A DNA stretch of 38,377 bases from Verrucomicrobiia bacterium (GCA_035765895.1 DASTWL010000004.1:1-38377), one strand, 5' to 3'. Positions 1 to 9,369 are shown, counted from the stretch's first letter. Program-made: numbers and translations. The notes: a model not told the origin generated them from the sequence alone.

Positions 1-93
1 ACGCACCCAATTCAATTTTCCGGTCGAAATCTTTCACCCTCTGCTCGCCTCGTCCTCACACCCGCTCCCACATGACAGGTTCTTCAGGACCGA

Positions 94-807
94 CTAACTC
101 AGATGCCTCCGCCGCCGATGCCAGCCCAAGCCCAACAGGCCGAGGCCAAACAGGCTGAACATGCTTGGCTCGGGAACCGCTTGCGGAGAAAACATGATGG
201 AGTCCAAACCGAAGAACGAAGAAGGTAAAACTGTGAACTTTAATTCTGCAATTGTGCCGGCGTAGTCGCTGATATCGCCTGCCATCGTTACAGTTTGGCC
301 CGCTGATGCGATCGGAACAAGCTCGATGGGCGTCGTGTTGAGCGTTACCAGAAGATCGTTAATATCCTGCAAATAGGGATACTGCACAAGAAATTGGATT
401 GAATGCATTCCCGCTGGAACCAGTCCTGTCTGGGAAATAGACGCACTTTGGTTATAAACAGGATCGTAAGTGTTAACGCTGAGCTGAATGCTATAAGCGC
501 CTTGGATGGGGGGATAGTTAATGGTGTTACCAGAAATCAGAACAACGGAGGTTACATCAAGCCCAGGCGAACCCCAAACGGCATCACATGCAATGCCGTC
601 TTCACGAACAGTCCAACCCGGTAAAGCGTCGGCCGCAGAAATAGGGTTGTCAGCATCTGACGGTATATACCCTGCAGGTGGAGGCGAAATCACGGCGGCT
701 TCAAAATCCAAGTTTTGAAAACTGCCCTGCCCAAATGCTATCTGAGCCCAAAAAGTGAACAAAACAACTGAAACGCTTTGTTTTATCTTAAAGTTGGGTG
801 TGTTCAT
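94..807 (-). CDS. PEP-CTERM sorting-domain secreted protein
   Basis: This 237-residue protein has an N-terminal signal peptide, with a hydrophobic stretch at about residues 9-24 ending near AFGQ. Its C-terminus carries a full PEP-CTERM signal: VPEPS at about 211-215, a Gly/Leu-rich transmembrane segment, then a basic tail WHRRRRHLS. In this family the signal is recognised by an exosortase, and the protein is cleaved and moved to the surface or into an exopolysaccharide matrix. The middle is rich in Ser, Thr, Asn and Tyr, contains 'NLDFEAA' near the N-terminus, and looks like a beta-sandwich of the kind found in other PEP-CTERM proteins; its ligand is unknown. The gene starts 24 bases after the end of the large broken gene upstream on the same strand, so the two may be co-transcribed. 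No exosortase gene lies in the window. No Shine-Dalgarno motif precedes the ATG. The sorting signal is seen directly; matrix attachment is inferred. Confidence 0.88.
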   Translation of the reverse strand: MNTPNFKIKQSVSVVLFTFWAQIAFGQGSFQNLDFEAAVISPPPAGYIPSDADNPISAADALPGWTVREDGIACDAVWGSPGLDVTSVVLISGNTINYPPIQGAYSIQLSVNTYDPVYNQSASISQTGLVPAGMHSIQFLVQYPYLQDINDLLVTLNTTPIELVPIASAGQTVTMAGDISDYAGTIAELKFTVLPSSFFGLDSIMFSPQAVPEPSMFSLFGLGLLGLGWHRRRRHLS

Positions 808-1704
808 AATAGATGATTTTATTGAAGCCAGTTAATGTAAAACATTGTAAAGCGTCGTGGAATAAACCGGGGCTCCATGATTTGTAGAAAGCAATGCCAT
901 GTCCGCATTGATCGTGTTGATGTAGTTGGCCAGCGGAGTGGCCGACTCACCATTATGAGCAGGACCGACAAGAACGGCTTCATTGTTGATGATGGCCCAC
1001 ATTGGGTCGGATGAATCGCCGCCATACCAGCCAAAGTAGTAATTCGTGCTATCGGGAGGGTTCGTGTAATCGCCGAAGTTGATCCCCGCAGTCGTCACCC
1101 CGCCGATTCCAGATGAAGCGGTAGTAAATGTGGTGCCGACACGGTGTCGGCACACGAAAGACAAATCATTTCCTGAACACGAAACCAACGGCATTGCCTC
1201 TGCAAAACGCGGGAAATCTTCGGCAAATAAAATGACATCAAAATCAGTATCAGTATGAAGCGGCGGCTGGTATTCGCTTACCTGCTCAACAACTGTATTG
1301 GTGAAGTAGGTTCCGTCCGGATTAAACTAAACCATCTTTTGCCCCGGCGCAAAAAAGCTACCGACGTGGCCCGCTGTTATGGCATGCCTCGGGGAAATCG
1401 GGGTGCAAACGTAGGCGGCAGTGTTGACGTTCGTCATGTTGGTAAACGTCCGTCCCAGCGCGGCAACCGAACACAGGTAAATGTTCGTTACGTCCCGCAA
1501 CCAGAAGTTCGTTTGCAGGATCGGCAGGTTGGTTCCTCCCCATGTATTGTTAAATGGGCCTTCCGGATCGCCCCCTGCGTCATACGGTGGCAGATCAAAA
1601 TATGCACTGCTCACGGACGCGTTGGTGCGGCTGGTGAGCATGTGCAGCATGTTGTCCACCAGCGATTCTGCTTTGCCCGGATAACGCAGATAGGGTGAGA
1701 ACAC

Positions 1705-2512
1705 CGCAGCCAAGGTGTGGTCGCCGCCCGCCGCAATCAGCTTCACGGTGTGCAGGGTCGCGGGCACATCGCACTGCCCGGCGCTGTTATCGCCCCATGC
1801 CTCAATGCTTCCGTCCTCGCGCAACGCCACGCTGTGCCCGGTTCCACCCGCAATCGCCATCGCGTTGGTGAGCGTCGCCGGCACATTGGTTTGCCCGTGG
1901 TCGTTCAGACCCCACGCCACCACCGTGCCGTCCGCCTTGATCGCCAGGCTGTGCATCCGCCCCGCCGCCACCGCCACCACGTTGCTCAGTCCCGTGGGAA
2001 CATTGGCTTGCCCCTCGGAGTCCCAGCCCCACGCCACCACGGTGCCATCGTTCCGCAGTGCCAGACTATGCAACAAGCCGGCGGCAACCGCCGTCACGTT
2101 GGTTAAATTGGCAGGAATATTCAACTCGCCATAGGTATTGTCGCCCCACACTTGGATCGTGCCATTGGTGAGCAAGGCCACGTTGTGGAACCAGCCCGCT
2201 GCCACGGCCTTCACGCCGGCCAGATTCGCCGGCACCGGCTCGCTCACGGCCGGATTCAGCGCCCGGCCCCAAACCGTCACCGTCCCGTCACCACGCACGG
2301 CAAGGCTGTGTTCGTTGCCCGCCGCCACCGCGACCGCGTTGGTCAGGTCGGCGGGGACATCCGCCCAATCGTAACCCCATTGTGTTACGCTGCCGTCTTC
2401 ACGCACCGCAACGGAGTGAAACTCGCCCGCCGCAATCGCAATGGCGTTGGTCAAGTCCAGCGGATACTCGCTCTCCCCGTCATCATCGGCACCCCAAGCC
2501 ACCGCCGAGCCA
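1705..2512 (-). repeat. Second block of seven RCC1-like coding repeats
   Basis: A second run of seven RCC1-like units lies between the second Ig-like domain and the protease domain. Typical units read AAGLLHSLALRNDGTVVAWG. Units here are shorter and more regular than in the first block, with 'NVPA/T.LTN' linkers. It probably forms a second complete seven-bladed propeller next to the protease. Confidence 0.8.
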
Positions 2513-3074
2513 TCGGCAAAAGAGGGCTCATAGTGAACCACCCATGTCCCCGCCTGGTTCGTCCCGGCGGCGTTCCAAACCTTCACCGAATATTCGCCGT
2601 CCACCGGATTGGTCTGCCACAAAGGCGTGGCGTTCGTGGGCACAACCGAATAATTCGTGTAGGTGGCATCGGCAATGGCCGCGCCATCCTTGAACCACTG
2701 ATACTGGAGGGGGAATTGCGCGGTGCCGTTGGCCGAAGCCGAAACAGACATCGGAAACCAAGTCGTAAAGGTGTAGCTGCCCGGCTGCGGCGTGACGGAG
2801 TCAATGGTGGGCGCCTCAAGCAACGTTAATGTGGCGTTGGTTGTCATTACCGAGCCCGCACCGGTCGAGATGAGCGCGCGGTAATTGCCGATATCATTTG
2901 AGGAGACGTTGGACAAGGTAAGCTGCGCGTTGGTCTCGCCGGACAGATTCACGCCGTTAAACTGCCATTGGTAATGCACTCCCGCCAGTCCGATGCCTGC
3001 GGCCGTAAATTGGGCCGTCGCCCCCGGCGCGGCGAATTGATCTGTTGGCTGGGTCAGGGTCAGTGGCGTCAACC

Positions 3075-3897
3075 GGCCCGTGCGAATGGCCAAGGCATGA
3101 TTATCGCCTGATCCAATCGCTACAATCTGTCCTTGTGCATCTGTGTATGGAAAATCAGCCAAGTCTCCCCACACGACGACTGAGCCATCGGACTGTAATG
3201 CCGTGCTGTGATAACCACCCGCTGAGACGGCCACCACGTTGGACAGCCCGGTCGGAACCATCGCCTGTCCGTAATTGAACAGGGAGCCACTGTTTGTCCA
3301 CCCTGCGCCCCACGCGACCACTGTGCCATCGGCCCGCAATGCCAGCGTGTGGCCTCCACCCGCCGCCACCGTCGTCACATTGCTCAACCCCGCCGGAACG
3401 TTGGTAACATTCCATCCAACGTAGCCATTGTTACCCCAAACCCTAACCGTCCCGTCCTGAAGCAGCGCCACAGCGTGCTCCCAACCTGCGGCTACCGCTT
3501 TAGCCGCCGGCAAACCAGTGGGCACATTGCATTGGCCATAATTGTTTGTCCCCCACGCGGTGACCGTGCCATCCGTTCGCAATGCCAAAGTAAACCCATC
3601 ACCAGCAGCGGCCATGATCGCGTTGGTTAAATCAACGGGCACAGGGCCATTCGTCGTGCCCCACACTGCCACTGTGCCGTTGCTTCGAACGGCAACCGCT
3701 TGTTCCCATTTCGCAGACAACTGCCTGATATCTGTAGTCCCAGCCAAGACATTCGTCGAACTCCCCCACGAAGTCACCGTGCCGTCATTATGCAAAACTA
3801 AAGAAAAATCAAAACCGCCGGCCACCGCCGCCGCGCCCAGCAAAGACGTCGGCACCGCCAGTTGGCCGCCATGATTCACTCCCCACGCTAATACCAT
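3075..3897 (-). repeat. First block of seven RCC1-like coding repeats
   Basis: Seven consecutive units of roughly 35-50 residues share the pattern A(A/G)G..H..AL..DGTV..WG, the RCC1 (regulator of chromosome condensation) signature. RCC1 forms a seven-bladed propeller, so seven units fit one complete propeller. The DNA repeats are diverged, which argues against a recent duplication. Confidence 0.8.
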
Positions 3898-6032
3898 CCT
3901 GTCGCTTGGATTGCTGCCATTGGTGTATTCCTGCCAGTTTGTCAGCCAGTCACCGTCGGGGTCGTCGGCTGCCGTCGCGTCCAGATTGCCGAAGTATTGC
4001 CGCTCCCATGCGTCCGGCAGGCCATCCGCATCTCCGTCGAGGCTGATGCCATAAGAGCCGTTCCAGCCAATCAGGCCGCTATACTTGAAGGTCAGACTGA
4101 TCGCGGTCTGGCCCGCCACCCCCAAAGTGCTGGCGGGCGCCTGCAACCGTCCGCTCGCGGGCACATCTCCCATCGAGGTTCCATAATCGGGATAGTCCGC
4201 CACCGGATTGCCCCAGTAACAGTGATAGTTGGGGTAATTGTCATTCCAGGAGACATCAACGGCACTCAAATAGGAATAAGCGGGCAAAAGGGCGTTGAGA
4301 ACAGCATCCAGGAACAGCACTTCGTCGGTGCCCACCGCAAAAGAATCCACCGTCGTGGTGAACGAGTTGACATCCTCCGTTCCCGCCTCGCCGGACAGAA
4401 TGGTGGCGCAGTTGTTGAACGTGACGTAGGCCGGATTCCATTCGACGGTCGAGCCGCCGCCGTCCTGATAAACACAGGCCAGGCAGTTGCTGAACTGGCT
4501 GTCGTAAAGGTTCACACTCAATTCGCCCGCGCCGGCCTGGCAGATGCCGGCATTGCAATTCTCAAACCGCCAGCCCGACAGGTAGATCGAGTTGTCGCCG
4601 GAAAGACTCAACGCGGCGTCCAGATAGGAACATTTTCCACCCCCAGACACATAACCCAAGCCCCCATCGCCCACCACCAGCCCGGTGCCGGCGGCAATGC
4701 CTGGATTTCCGGTGCTGCCGCTGATGACCTCCCCGACCGAATCATCATCCTGGCTGGTGAATACAATCGGCTCGCCGTAGCCGCCCCCATTAAAACTGCC
4801 GGTGATCAGCCGACCGGGACCGGATGAACCCCCGTCCGCAAACTTGACGACAACCCCGGATTCGTAATTGACCGTGTCAAAATAAACACCCCCCGCAACC
4901 AGGTAGGTGCCTTCCGTCAGCGTGATCGCGCTGTCACTGTCCACGATCACGTAATCCAACACGTAGCCCGGCTGGGTGGCGAGGTCCGCCCGGGCCAGTT
5001 GAATGGGTGCCTGGATTGCCGCCTGCGCCAGACGCACCGGCGGCAGCGGCAGCGTCGGTGATACCCGGTGCAAAATCGAATCGGCCGAGGCCATCCGGTT
5101 TGTGGCGCCCGGACTTGCCCGCAACTGCTCCAGTTGCGTTCGCACCCGGCGATAGGGCAGTCCCTCAGTCAAGAATACCCGCCCCGCCTGATGCTCCCAA
5201 ATTTTGTAAACGGGTGTCTCGCCTACCCGGTCCCGGAATGCAGCGTTGTTGGTCAGACCGCGCGCCACGCCGTTGGTGAGCACGAACGCCCGACCCCGCA
5301 CCATCTTCATCGCGCCGAATTTCAGCGTGCGGTCCGTCAAATTGTCCTGCCGGTTCGTCGTGACCGCCTCCGCCTCCGGATCCGAAGTGTCGAAAAACTC
5401 CGTCCATAACTGCAAACGCGCGGTGTCGGCATTCAGTCCCGGATAGTCCTCCGGCGGCGGCGGGGCCGCCCGGAACACCAAATCGGCTTCCAGTCCGCTC
5501 CGCCGGTAGGTCACCAAAAGATCGGCCGAGCAGCCCTCGAAAGCATTCGTGTAAATGACTTGATTGCCGGAGGGCAGCAGCAGGCCGACGGAGTTGGTCA
5601 ACCGGCCGATCAACACGTTGTTCGTGCCGTCATAATAACTGATGCCCAGGGACGGCTCTTCAAATGCCGGCCATCCGGAGTGACCAGTTCAATCACGCCC
5701 TCGTGAATGTCGCTGGGAAAATAAACCTTGTGCTGGCCCTGCACCGCCGCCGCGCCGCCGGCTGGGAGAATTGTAATCCCCTCTTTCGATTCCTGGAGCT
5801 GACCTTGTGCGTTGGTGAAGTATAAACCGCTGCACAACTCCACATACGCGCGGTTGGTGACCAACATCACCTGACCATTGGCGTTGGTCTGCGCCACCAC
5901 CTTCTGCCAGACCCGGTGGTTCAGCCCGCGTTCGCCAATTACGTAACGAGCGGATTGTGCTTCAGAATGATTGAATGAGAACGCCGCGACCAGAACACAA
6001 GCCGCCCACCGCACCGCCTGCGAACCTTTCAT

Positions 6033-6355
6033 AAGCTGGGCCTGGTTTGTTTTTCAACCGAAGTCTGCGTGGTTGACAAAGCGTTTCCTATGCCGGTCGC
6101 GCGAAAACTGCCAACCGCAGGTTGGCCTTTTCTGCCCGTTTTTTGCCCAGATATATCGCAGTTCCACCCCACCCCTGGCGAATTCTCCGGGGACAACCAG
6201 CCAGTGGGCAATCGGCAATGCAAATGTCAAAAAGACCAACCCAAACGCGCCATGCCCCCTCTACTGGCCACCAAGCGATCCGGCGGGTTTACACAAAAAA
6301 CGTGAATGCTTTGGCGCTTTGTGTAGTCTTAATCCCCGAAACAACAAATCACCTC
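6033..6355. other. Intergenic region between divergent genes (323 bases)
   Basis: No convincing gene was seen here. It must hold the promoters for the broken protease gene (leftward) and the thuA-like operon (rightward). The one clear structure is a perfect inverted repeat, CCAACC-GCA-GGTTGG, at 6111-6125, which could be a small operator or chance. A TTGACA at 6073-6078 has no matching -10 box at normal spacing, so no promoter is claimed. Confidence 0.5.
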
Positions 6356-7252
6356 ATGAAACCACTTTATCAGGGCTTGTGGATCGTCTGCGCCGCGCTG
6401 GCGCTGGCGGGCTGCTCCTCCACCAAGGCCAAAACCGCCATGGCCCCCAAACACGTCCTCGTCGTCACCACCACCACCGGCTTCCGTCACAGTTCCATCC
6501 CGACGGCGGAAAAGGTCCTGGGCGAACTGGCCCAGACCAGCGGCGACTTCACCGTGGAATTTGCCCGGGTCGAACCCAACGATCCCCAATTCCGGGGCGC
6601 CAACGGCCAGCCGGACCCGGAAAAGGTCAACGCCGCCATCAAGGCCGTGCTGGCCGAGAAGCTGAGCCCGGCGGCGCTTTCGCACTACGACGGCGTCATC
6701 TTCGCGAACACCACCGGCGACCTGCCGTTGCCCGATCCGCAGGCCCTGCTGGACTGGATCAAGGCCGGGCACGCCTTCATGGGGATGCATTCCGCCACGG
6801 ACACGTTCCCCGGCTTTCCGCCCTACACGGCCATGATCGGCGCCCACTTCCTGCGGCACGGGCCCCAGGTCGAAGTGGAAGCCATCAACCAGGATCCCAA
6901 CTGCCCGGCCTGCCGGCACCTCGGCAAAACGTGGACGGTGTTTGACGAGATTTACCAGATGAAGGATTTCGACCGCGCCAAAGTGCACGGGCTGTTGTCG
7001 CTCGACCGGCTCATGTTGAACGGCGAGGACATCAAGAATCACAAGGCGACGCCGGGCGATTACCCGGTGGCATGGACCCGCGAATACGGGAAAGGCCGCG
7101 TGTTCTACACCTCGCTCGGCCACCGGGAGGACATGTGGGACCCCACGTGGACCGAAAGGGACGGCAGCCGGCGGAATTCGCCCGAAATCGCCAAGCAATA
7201 CCAGCAGCACATCCTCGGCGGCATCCGCTGGGCGCTCGGACTGGACAAATAA
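6356..7252 (+). CDS. ThuA-like domain lipoprotein
   Basis: The 298-residue product begins with a lipoprotein signal peptide: a hydrophobic run ending in the lipobox LAGC at about residues 17-20, then a Ser/Thr/Lys linker. The rest is a ThuA-like domain, a glutamine-amidotransferase-like fold named after the trehalose-utilisation protein. Typical family motifs are TTGFRHSSIP near the start, FANTTGDLPL, GMHSATDTFPGFPPY, the GAHFLRHGP segment, and PVAWTREYGKGRVFYTSLGH near the end. In Verrucomicrobiota and Planctomycetota these proteins are often encoded beside Gfo/Idh/MocA oxidoreductases and are thought to act on sugars or keto-sugars; the reaction is not established. The frame is open further upstream, but the ATG at 6356 is preferred because it places the signal peptide at the N-terminus. 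The next gene starts 26 bases downstream. Location: the outer face of a membrane, probably periplasmic. Confidence 0.88.
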   Translation: MKPLYQGLWIVCAALALAGCSSTKAKTAMAPKHVLVVTTTTGFRHSSIPTAEKVLGELAQTSGDFTVEFARVEPNDPQFRGANGQPDPEKVNAAIKAVLAEKLSPAALSHYDGVIFANTTGDLPLPDPQALLDWIKAGHAFMGMHSATDTFPGFPPYTAMIGAHFLRHGPQVEVEAINQDPNCPACRHLGKTWTVFDEIYQMKDFDRAKVHGLLSLDRLMLNGEDIKNHKATPGDYPVAWTREYGKGRVFYTSLGHREDMWDPTWTERDGSRRNSPEIAKQYQQHILGGIRWALGLDK

Positions 7253-7278
7253 ACCGCGGCACGCTTTTCTTTTTGCCC

Positions 7279-8637
7279 ATGAACCAAGCTCCCAACGACT
7301 TCAACCGCCGCGAATTCCTGAAGGGCGGCTCGCTCGCCACGCTGATGACCATGCTGGGCGGCGTCGAACTCATCGCCCAAACCAACAAGGTCGCCGAGGA
7401 ACTGTCGAGCACCGCCAAAGTGCGCGTCGCCGTCATCGGCCTCGGCACGTGGGGCCGCGAGATTCTCAAGACCCTTGCCCGCGAACCACAGGCCGAGGTG
7501 GCGGCCATTTGCGACACCTACGCCGCCTCGGTGCGGAAATGCTCGGTGGACGCGCCGGGCGCCAAACAGGTGGCGGATTACCAGACCATCCTGGCCGACA
7601 AGACCATTCCGGCGGTGGTCATCGCGACGCCGTCGCACCTGCATCGCGAAGTGACGATTGCAGCCCTGAAGGCGGGCAAGCACGTTTACTGCGAAGCGCC
7701 GCTGGCGCACACCATCGAAGAGGCCAAGGCCATTGCCCTCGCGGCCAACGCGGCGCCGAAGCAGGTGTTTCAAGTTGGCCTGCAGATGCGCTCCGACCCG
7801 CAACGGCACTTCCTGCTGCCATTCGTGCATTCCGGCGCGCTCGGCACCTCCGTGCTCGCCCGCGCGCAATGGCACAAGGCGCAGAGCTGGCGGTCGGCGT
7901 CGCCAAATCCGGACCGCGAAAAGGCGCTGAACTGGCGGCTGCACCGCGAAACCTCGCCGGGGCTCCTCGGCGAAATCGGCATTCACCAGCTCGACCAGGC
8001 CGGCTGGTTCCTGAACCAGCGCCCCACGGCGGTCACCGGCTTCAATTCCCTGATCAAATGGAAGGACGGCCGGGACGTGCCGGACACGGTGCAGGCCATC
8101 ATGGAGTTTCCGGGCGGCGTGCGGCTGCAATACGACGCCACGCTCGCCAATTCGTTCGACGCGGATTACGAGGTTTATTACGGCACTTATGCCGCCGTGA
8201 TGCTGCGCGAGAACAAGGCCTGGATGTTCAAGGAAGTGGATTCGCCGCTGCTCGGCTGGGAGGTCTATTGCCGCAAGGACAAATTCTTCCGCGAAACCGG
8301 CCTCTCGCTGAAGGCCGGCGGCTCGAAGCAATCCGACCTCACCGCGCCGGTGGATGCCCCCGTGCCGTTCGAGGCCACGCCGCTTTACAATTCGCTGGCG
8401 GCGTTTCTCTACAACGTCTTCGAACAGGAGGCGGCCATTCGGGAATTTACCGACGCCTTTGGCGATGATCCCGCCGCGCTGCTGGAGCACCTCAAGAGCG
8501 AGGTGGAGCCCAAGCGCAAGCCGGGTGCCACCGCCCTCGAAGGTTTTCAAGCCACCGTCACCGCGCTCAAAACGAACGAAGCCGTCCTCAGCGGTCAACG
8601 GCTCGAGTTCAAGGATGAGTGGTATCAACTGTCGTAA
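7279..8637 (+). CDS. Gfo/Idh/MocA-family oxidoreductase, Tat-exported
   Basis: This 452-residue protein has a twin-arginine signal, NRREFLKGG at about residues 9-17, followed by a hydrophobic stretch, so it is probably exported folded with its cofactor. The Rossmann nucleotide-binding motif VAVIGLGTWGRE follows at about residues 55-66. The usual EKP motif of the family reads EAPLAHT here (Ala codon 7696-7698), so the canonical Lys is missing. A GEIGIHQLDQ segment at about residues 233-242 supplies the conserved His and Asp of the substrate pocket. Relatives oxidise or epimerise sugars, inositols or glycosides using NAD(P), sometimes with the cofactor tightly bound and recycled; the substrate here cannot be told from sequence. 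It lies between a ThuA-like lipoprotein (26-base gap) and a YceI-like protein (33-base gap), suggesting one periplasmic carbohydrate-modifying operon. The ATG at 7279 is chosen because the Tat motif follows directly. Confidence 0.9.
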   Translation: MNQAPNDFNRREFLKGGSLATLMTMLGGVELIAQTNKVAEELSSTAKVRVAVIGLGTWGREILKTLAREPQAEVAAICDTYAASVRKCSVDAPGAKQVADYQTILADKTIPAVVIATPSHLHREVTIAALKAGKHVYCEAPLAHTIEEAKAIALAANAAPKQVFQVGLQMRSDPQRHFLLPFVHSGALGTSVLARAQWHKAQSWRSASPNPDREKALNWRLHRETSPGLLGEIGIHQLDQAGWFLNQRPTAVTGFNSLIKWKDGRDVPDTVQAIMEFPGGVRLQYDATLANSFDADYEVYYGTYAAVMLRENKAWMFKEVDSPLLGWEVYCRKDKFFRETGLSLKAGGSKQSDLTAPVDAPVPFEATPLYNSLAAFLYNVFEQEAAIREFTDAFGDDPAALLEHLKSEVEPKRKPGATALEGFQATVTALKTNEAVLSGQRLEFKDEWYQLS

Positions 8638-8670
8638 ACGAACCGCCGTGCAACCTTGTATCATAACAAC

Positions 8671-9327
8671 ATGACTCCCAAATTCGCCCTGCTCGCCGTC
8701 AGCCTGCTCGCCGCCCTGTCGCTGCCGGCGGCGGAAATGACCAAACTCACCTCCACACCCGGCAGCAACAAGATCCGCGTGGAAGGCACCTCGTCCGTGC
8801 ACGACTGGCAGATCGAGAGCGCCATCATCGGCGGCAGCGCCGAGGTGGGACCGGGCTTCCCACTGACGCCGGGCGCCCCGGTCAAGCCCGGCCCCGTGGA
8901 CGCCAAGGTGACGATTTTCATCCCCGTGCATTCGCTCAAGAGCCTGGAAAAGGACGGCAAGCCTTACAGCACGGCCATGGACAACCGCATGTATGACGCG
9001 CTGCGCGAAGCCGACAACAAGCGCATCACCTACACGCTCACCGAACTGAACCTCAAGGAAGCGCCCAAAACGGCCGAGGCACCCTATCAATTCGAGGCCA
9101 AGGGTGAACTCTGCGTCGGCGGCGTGACCAACAAAATCACCATGCCGGTCAACGTCACCGTGCTCGGCGAGAACAAGGTCAAGTTTGCCGGAACCGTCAC
9201 CGTGAAGATGACCGACTTCAAAATTGAACCGCCCGCGCTCACGGTGCTCGGCCTGGGCATCAAGACCGGCGACGACGTGAAGCTGTTCTTCGAGTGGATC
9301 GCGTCCAAACGCACCCCGGCCAATTAA
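8671..9327 (+). CDS. YceI-like periplasmic lipid-binding domain protein
   Basis: The product is 218 residues with a clear signal peptide (residues 1 to about 21, ending LSLPAAE). The mature part matches the YceI-like family, an eight-stranded lipocalin-like barrel that binds isoprenoid or other amphiphilic molecules in some members. Family features visible are VEGTSSVHDW near the start, the central DNRMYDALREADNKRITY segment, and the closing KMTDFKIEPPALTVLGLGIKTGDDV. It is last in the thuA/Gfo-Idh operon, 33 bases after the oxidoreductase stop, and is followed by a strong hairpin. A TTG fifteen bases upstream is in frame, but the ATG gives a better signal peptide. Its role beside the oxidoreductase is unknown; binding a lipid-linked or quinone-like partner is only a guess. 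Confidence 0.86.
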   Translation: MTPKFALLAVSLLAALSLPAAEMTKLTSTPGSNKIRVEGTSSVHDWQIESAIIGGSAEVGPGFPLTPGAPVKPGPVDAKVTIFIPVHSLKSLEKDGKPYSTAMDNRMYDALREADNKRITYTLTELNLKEAPKTAEAPYQFEAKGELCVGGVTNKITMPVNVTVLGENKVKFAGTVTVKMTDFKIEPPALTVLGLGIKTGDDVKLFFEWIASKRTPAN

Positions 9328-9334
9328 CTGGTGG

Positions 9335-9364
9335 GCCACTCACCTTAAAGCCACTCACCTTAAA
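9335..9364. repeat. 15-base perfect tandem duplication
   Basis: The unit GCCACTCACCTTAAA occurs twice with no gap (9335-9349 and 9350-9364), between the YceI-like stop codon and the terminator hairpin. It looks like a recent slippage duplication or a small variable-number repeat. Confidence 0.95.
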
Positions 9365-9369
9365 ACGAC

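Larger units (their letters stand above)
832..6032 (-). pseudogene. Broken secreted RCC1/Ig/trypsin-like giant protein (frameshift plus in-frame TAG)
   Basis: Read as one gene this encodes about 1,733 residues. In order it has a signal peptide (1-26), a conserved N-terminal region, a beta-helix-like stretch (about 390-595), a calcium-type repeat with DGLPDAWE (about 665-710), seven RCC1-like units (about 714-987), two Ig-like domains (about 990-1167), seven more RCC1-like units (about 1172-1443) and a trypsin-like protease domain (about 1447-1733). Two lesions interrupt it. Near 5649-5651 one base is missing: the first frame runs through SRPWASVI to a stop at 5610, while the other frame continues as LGISYYDGTNNVLIGRL. 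At 1327-1329 an in-frame TAG follows GQKMV, and the same frame continues with FNPDGTYFTN to a natural stop at 832. The catalytic His (TAGH, codon 1366-1368) lies before the TAG; the likely Asp (FDVIL) and the Ser (GGDSSDP, codon 1012-1014) lie after it. It is either a true pseudogene or two sequence errors. Confidence 0.85.

Noticed and set aside
1-93. A gene or RNA at the left edge
   Set aside because: Only the 3' flank of the PEP-CTERM gene is present; no coding frame, hairpin with T tract or RNA motif was seen.
1327-1329. Stop-codon reassignment or pyrrolysine use to explain the in-frame TAG
   Set aside because: TAG ends the neighbouring PEP-CTERM gene normally, no pyrrolysine genes are in the window, and the same gene also has a frameshift, so decay or sequence error is simpler.
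7105-9339. A 744-codon open frame on the minus strand opposite the Gfo/Idh and YceI genes
   Set aside because: It is antisense to two clear family members with good start, signal and catalytic motifs. Its composition (His/Arg/Gly/Val-rich, no domain) is what a GC-rich third position produces on the opposite strand.
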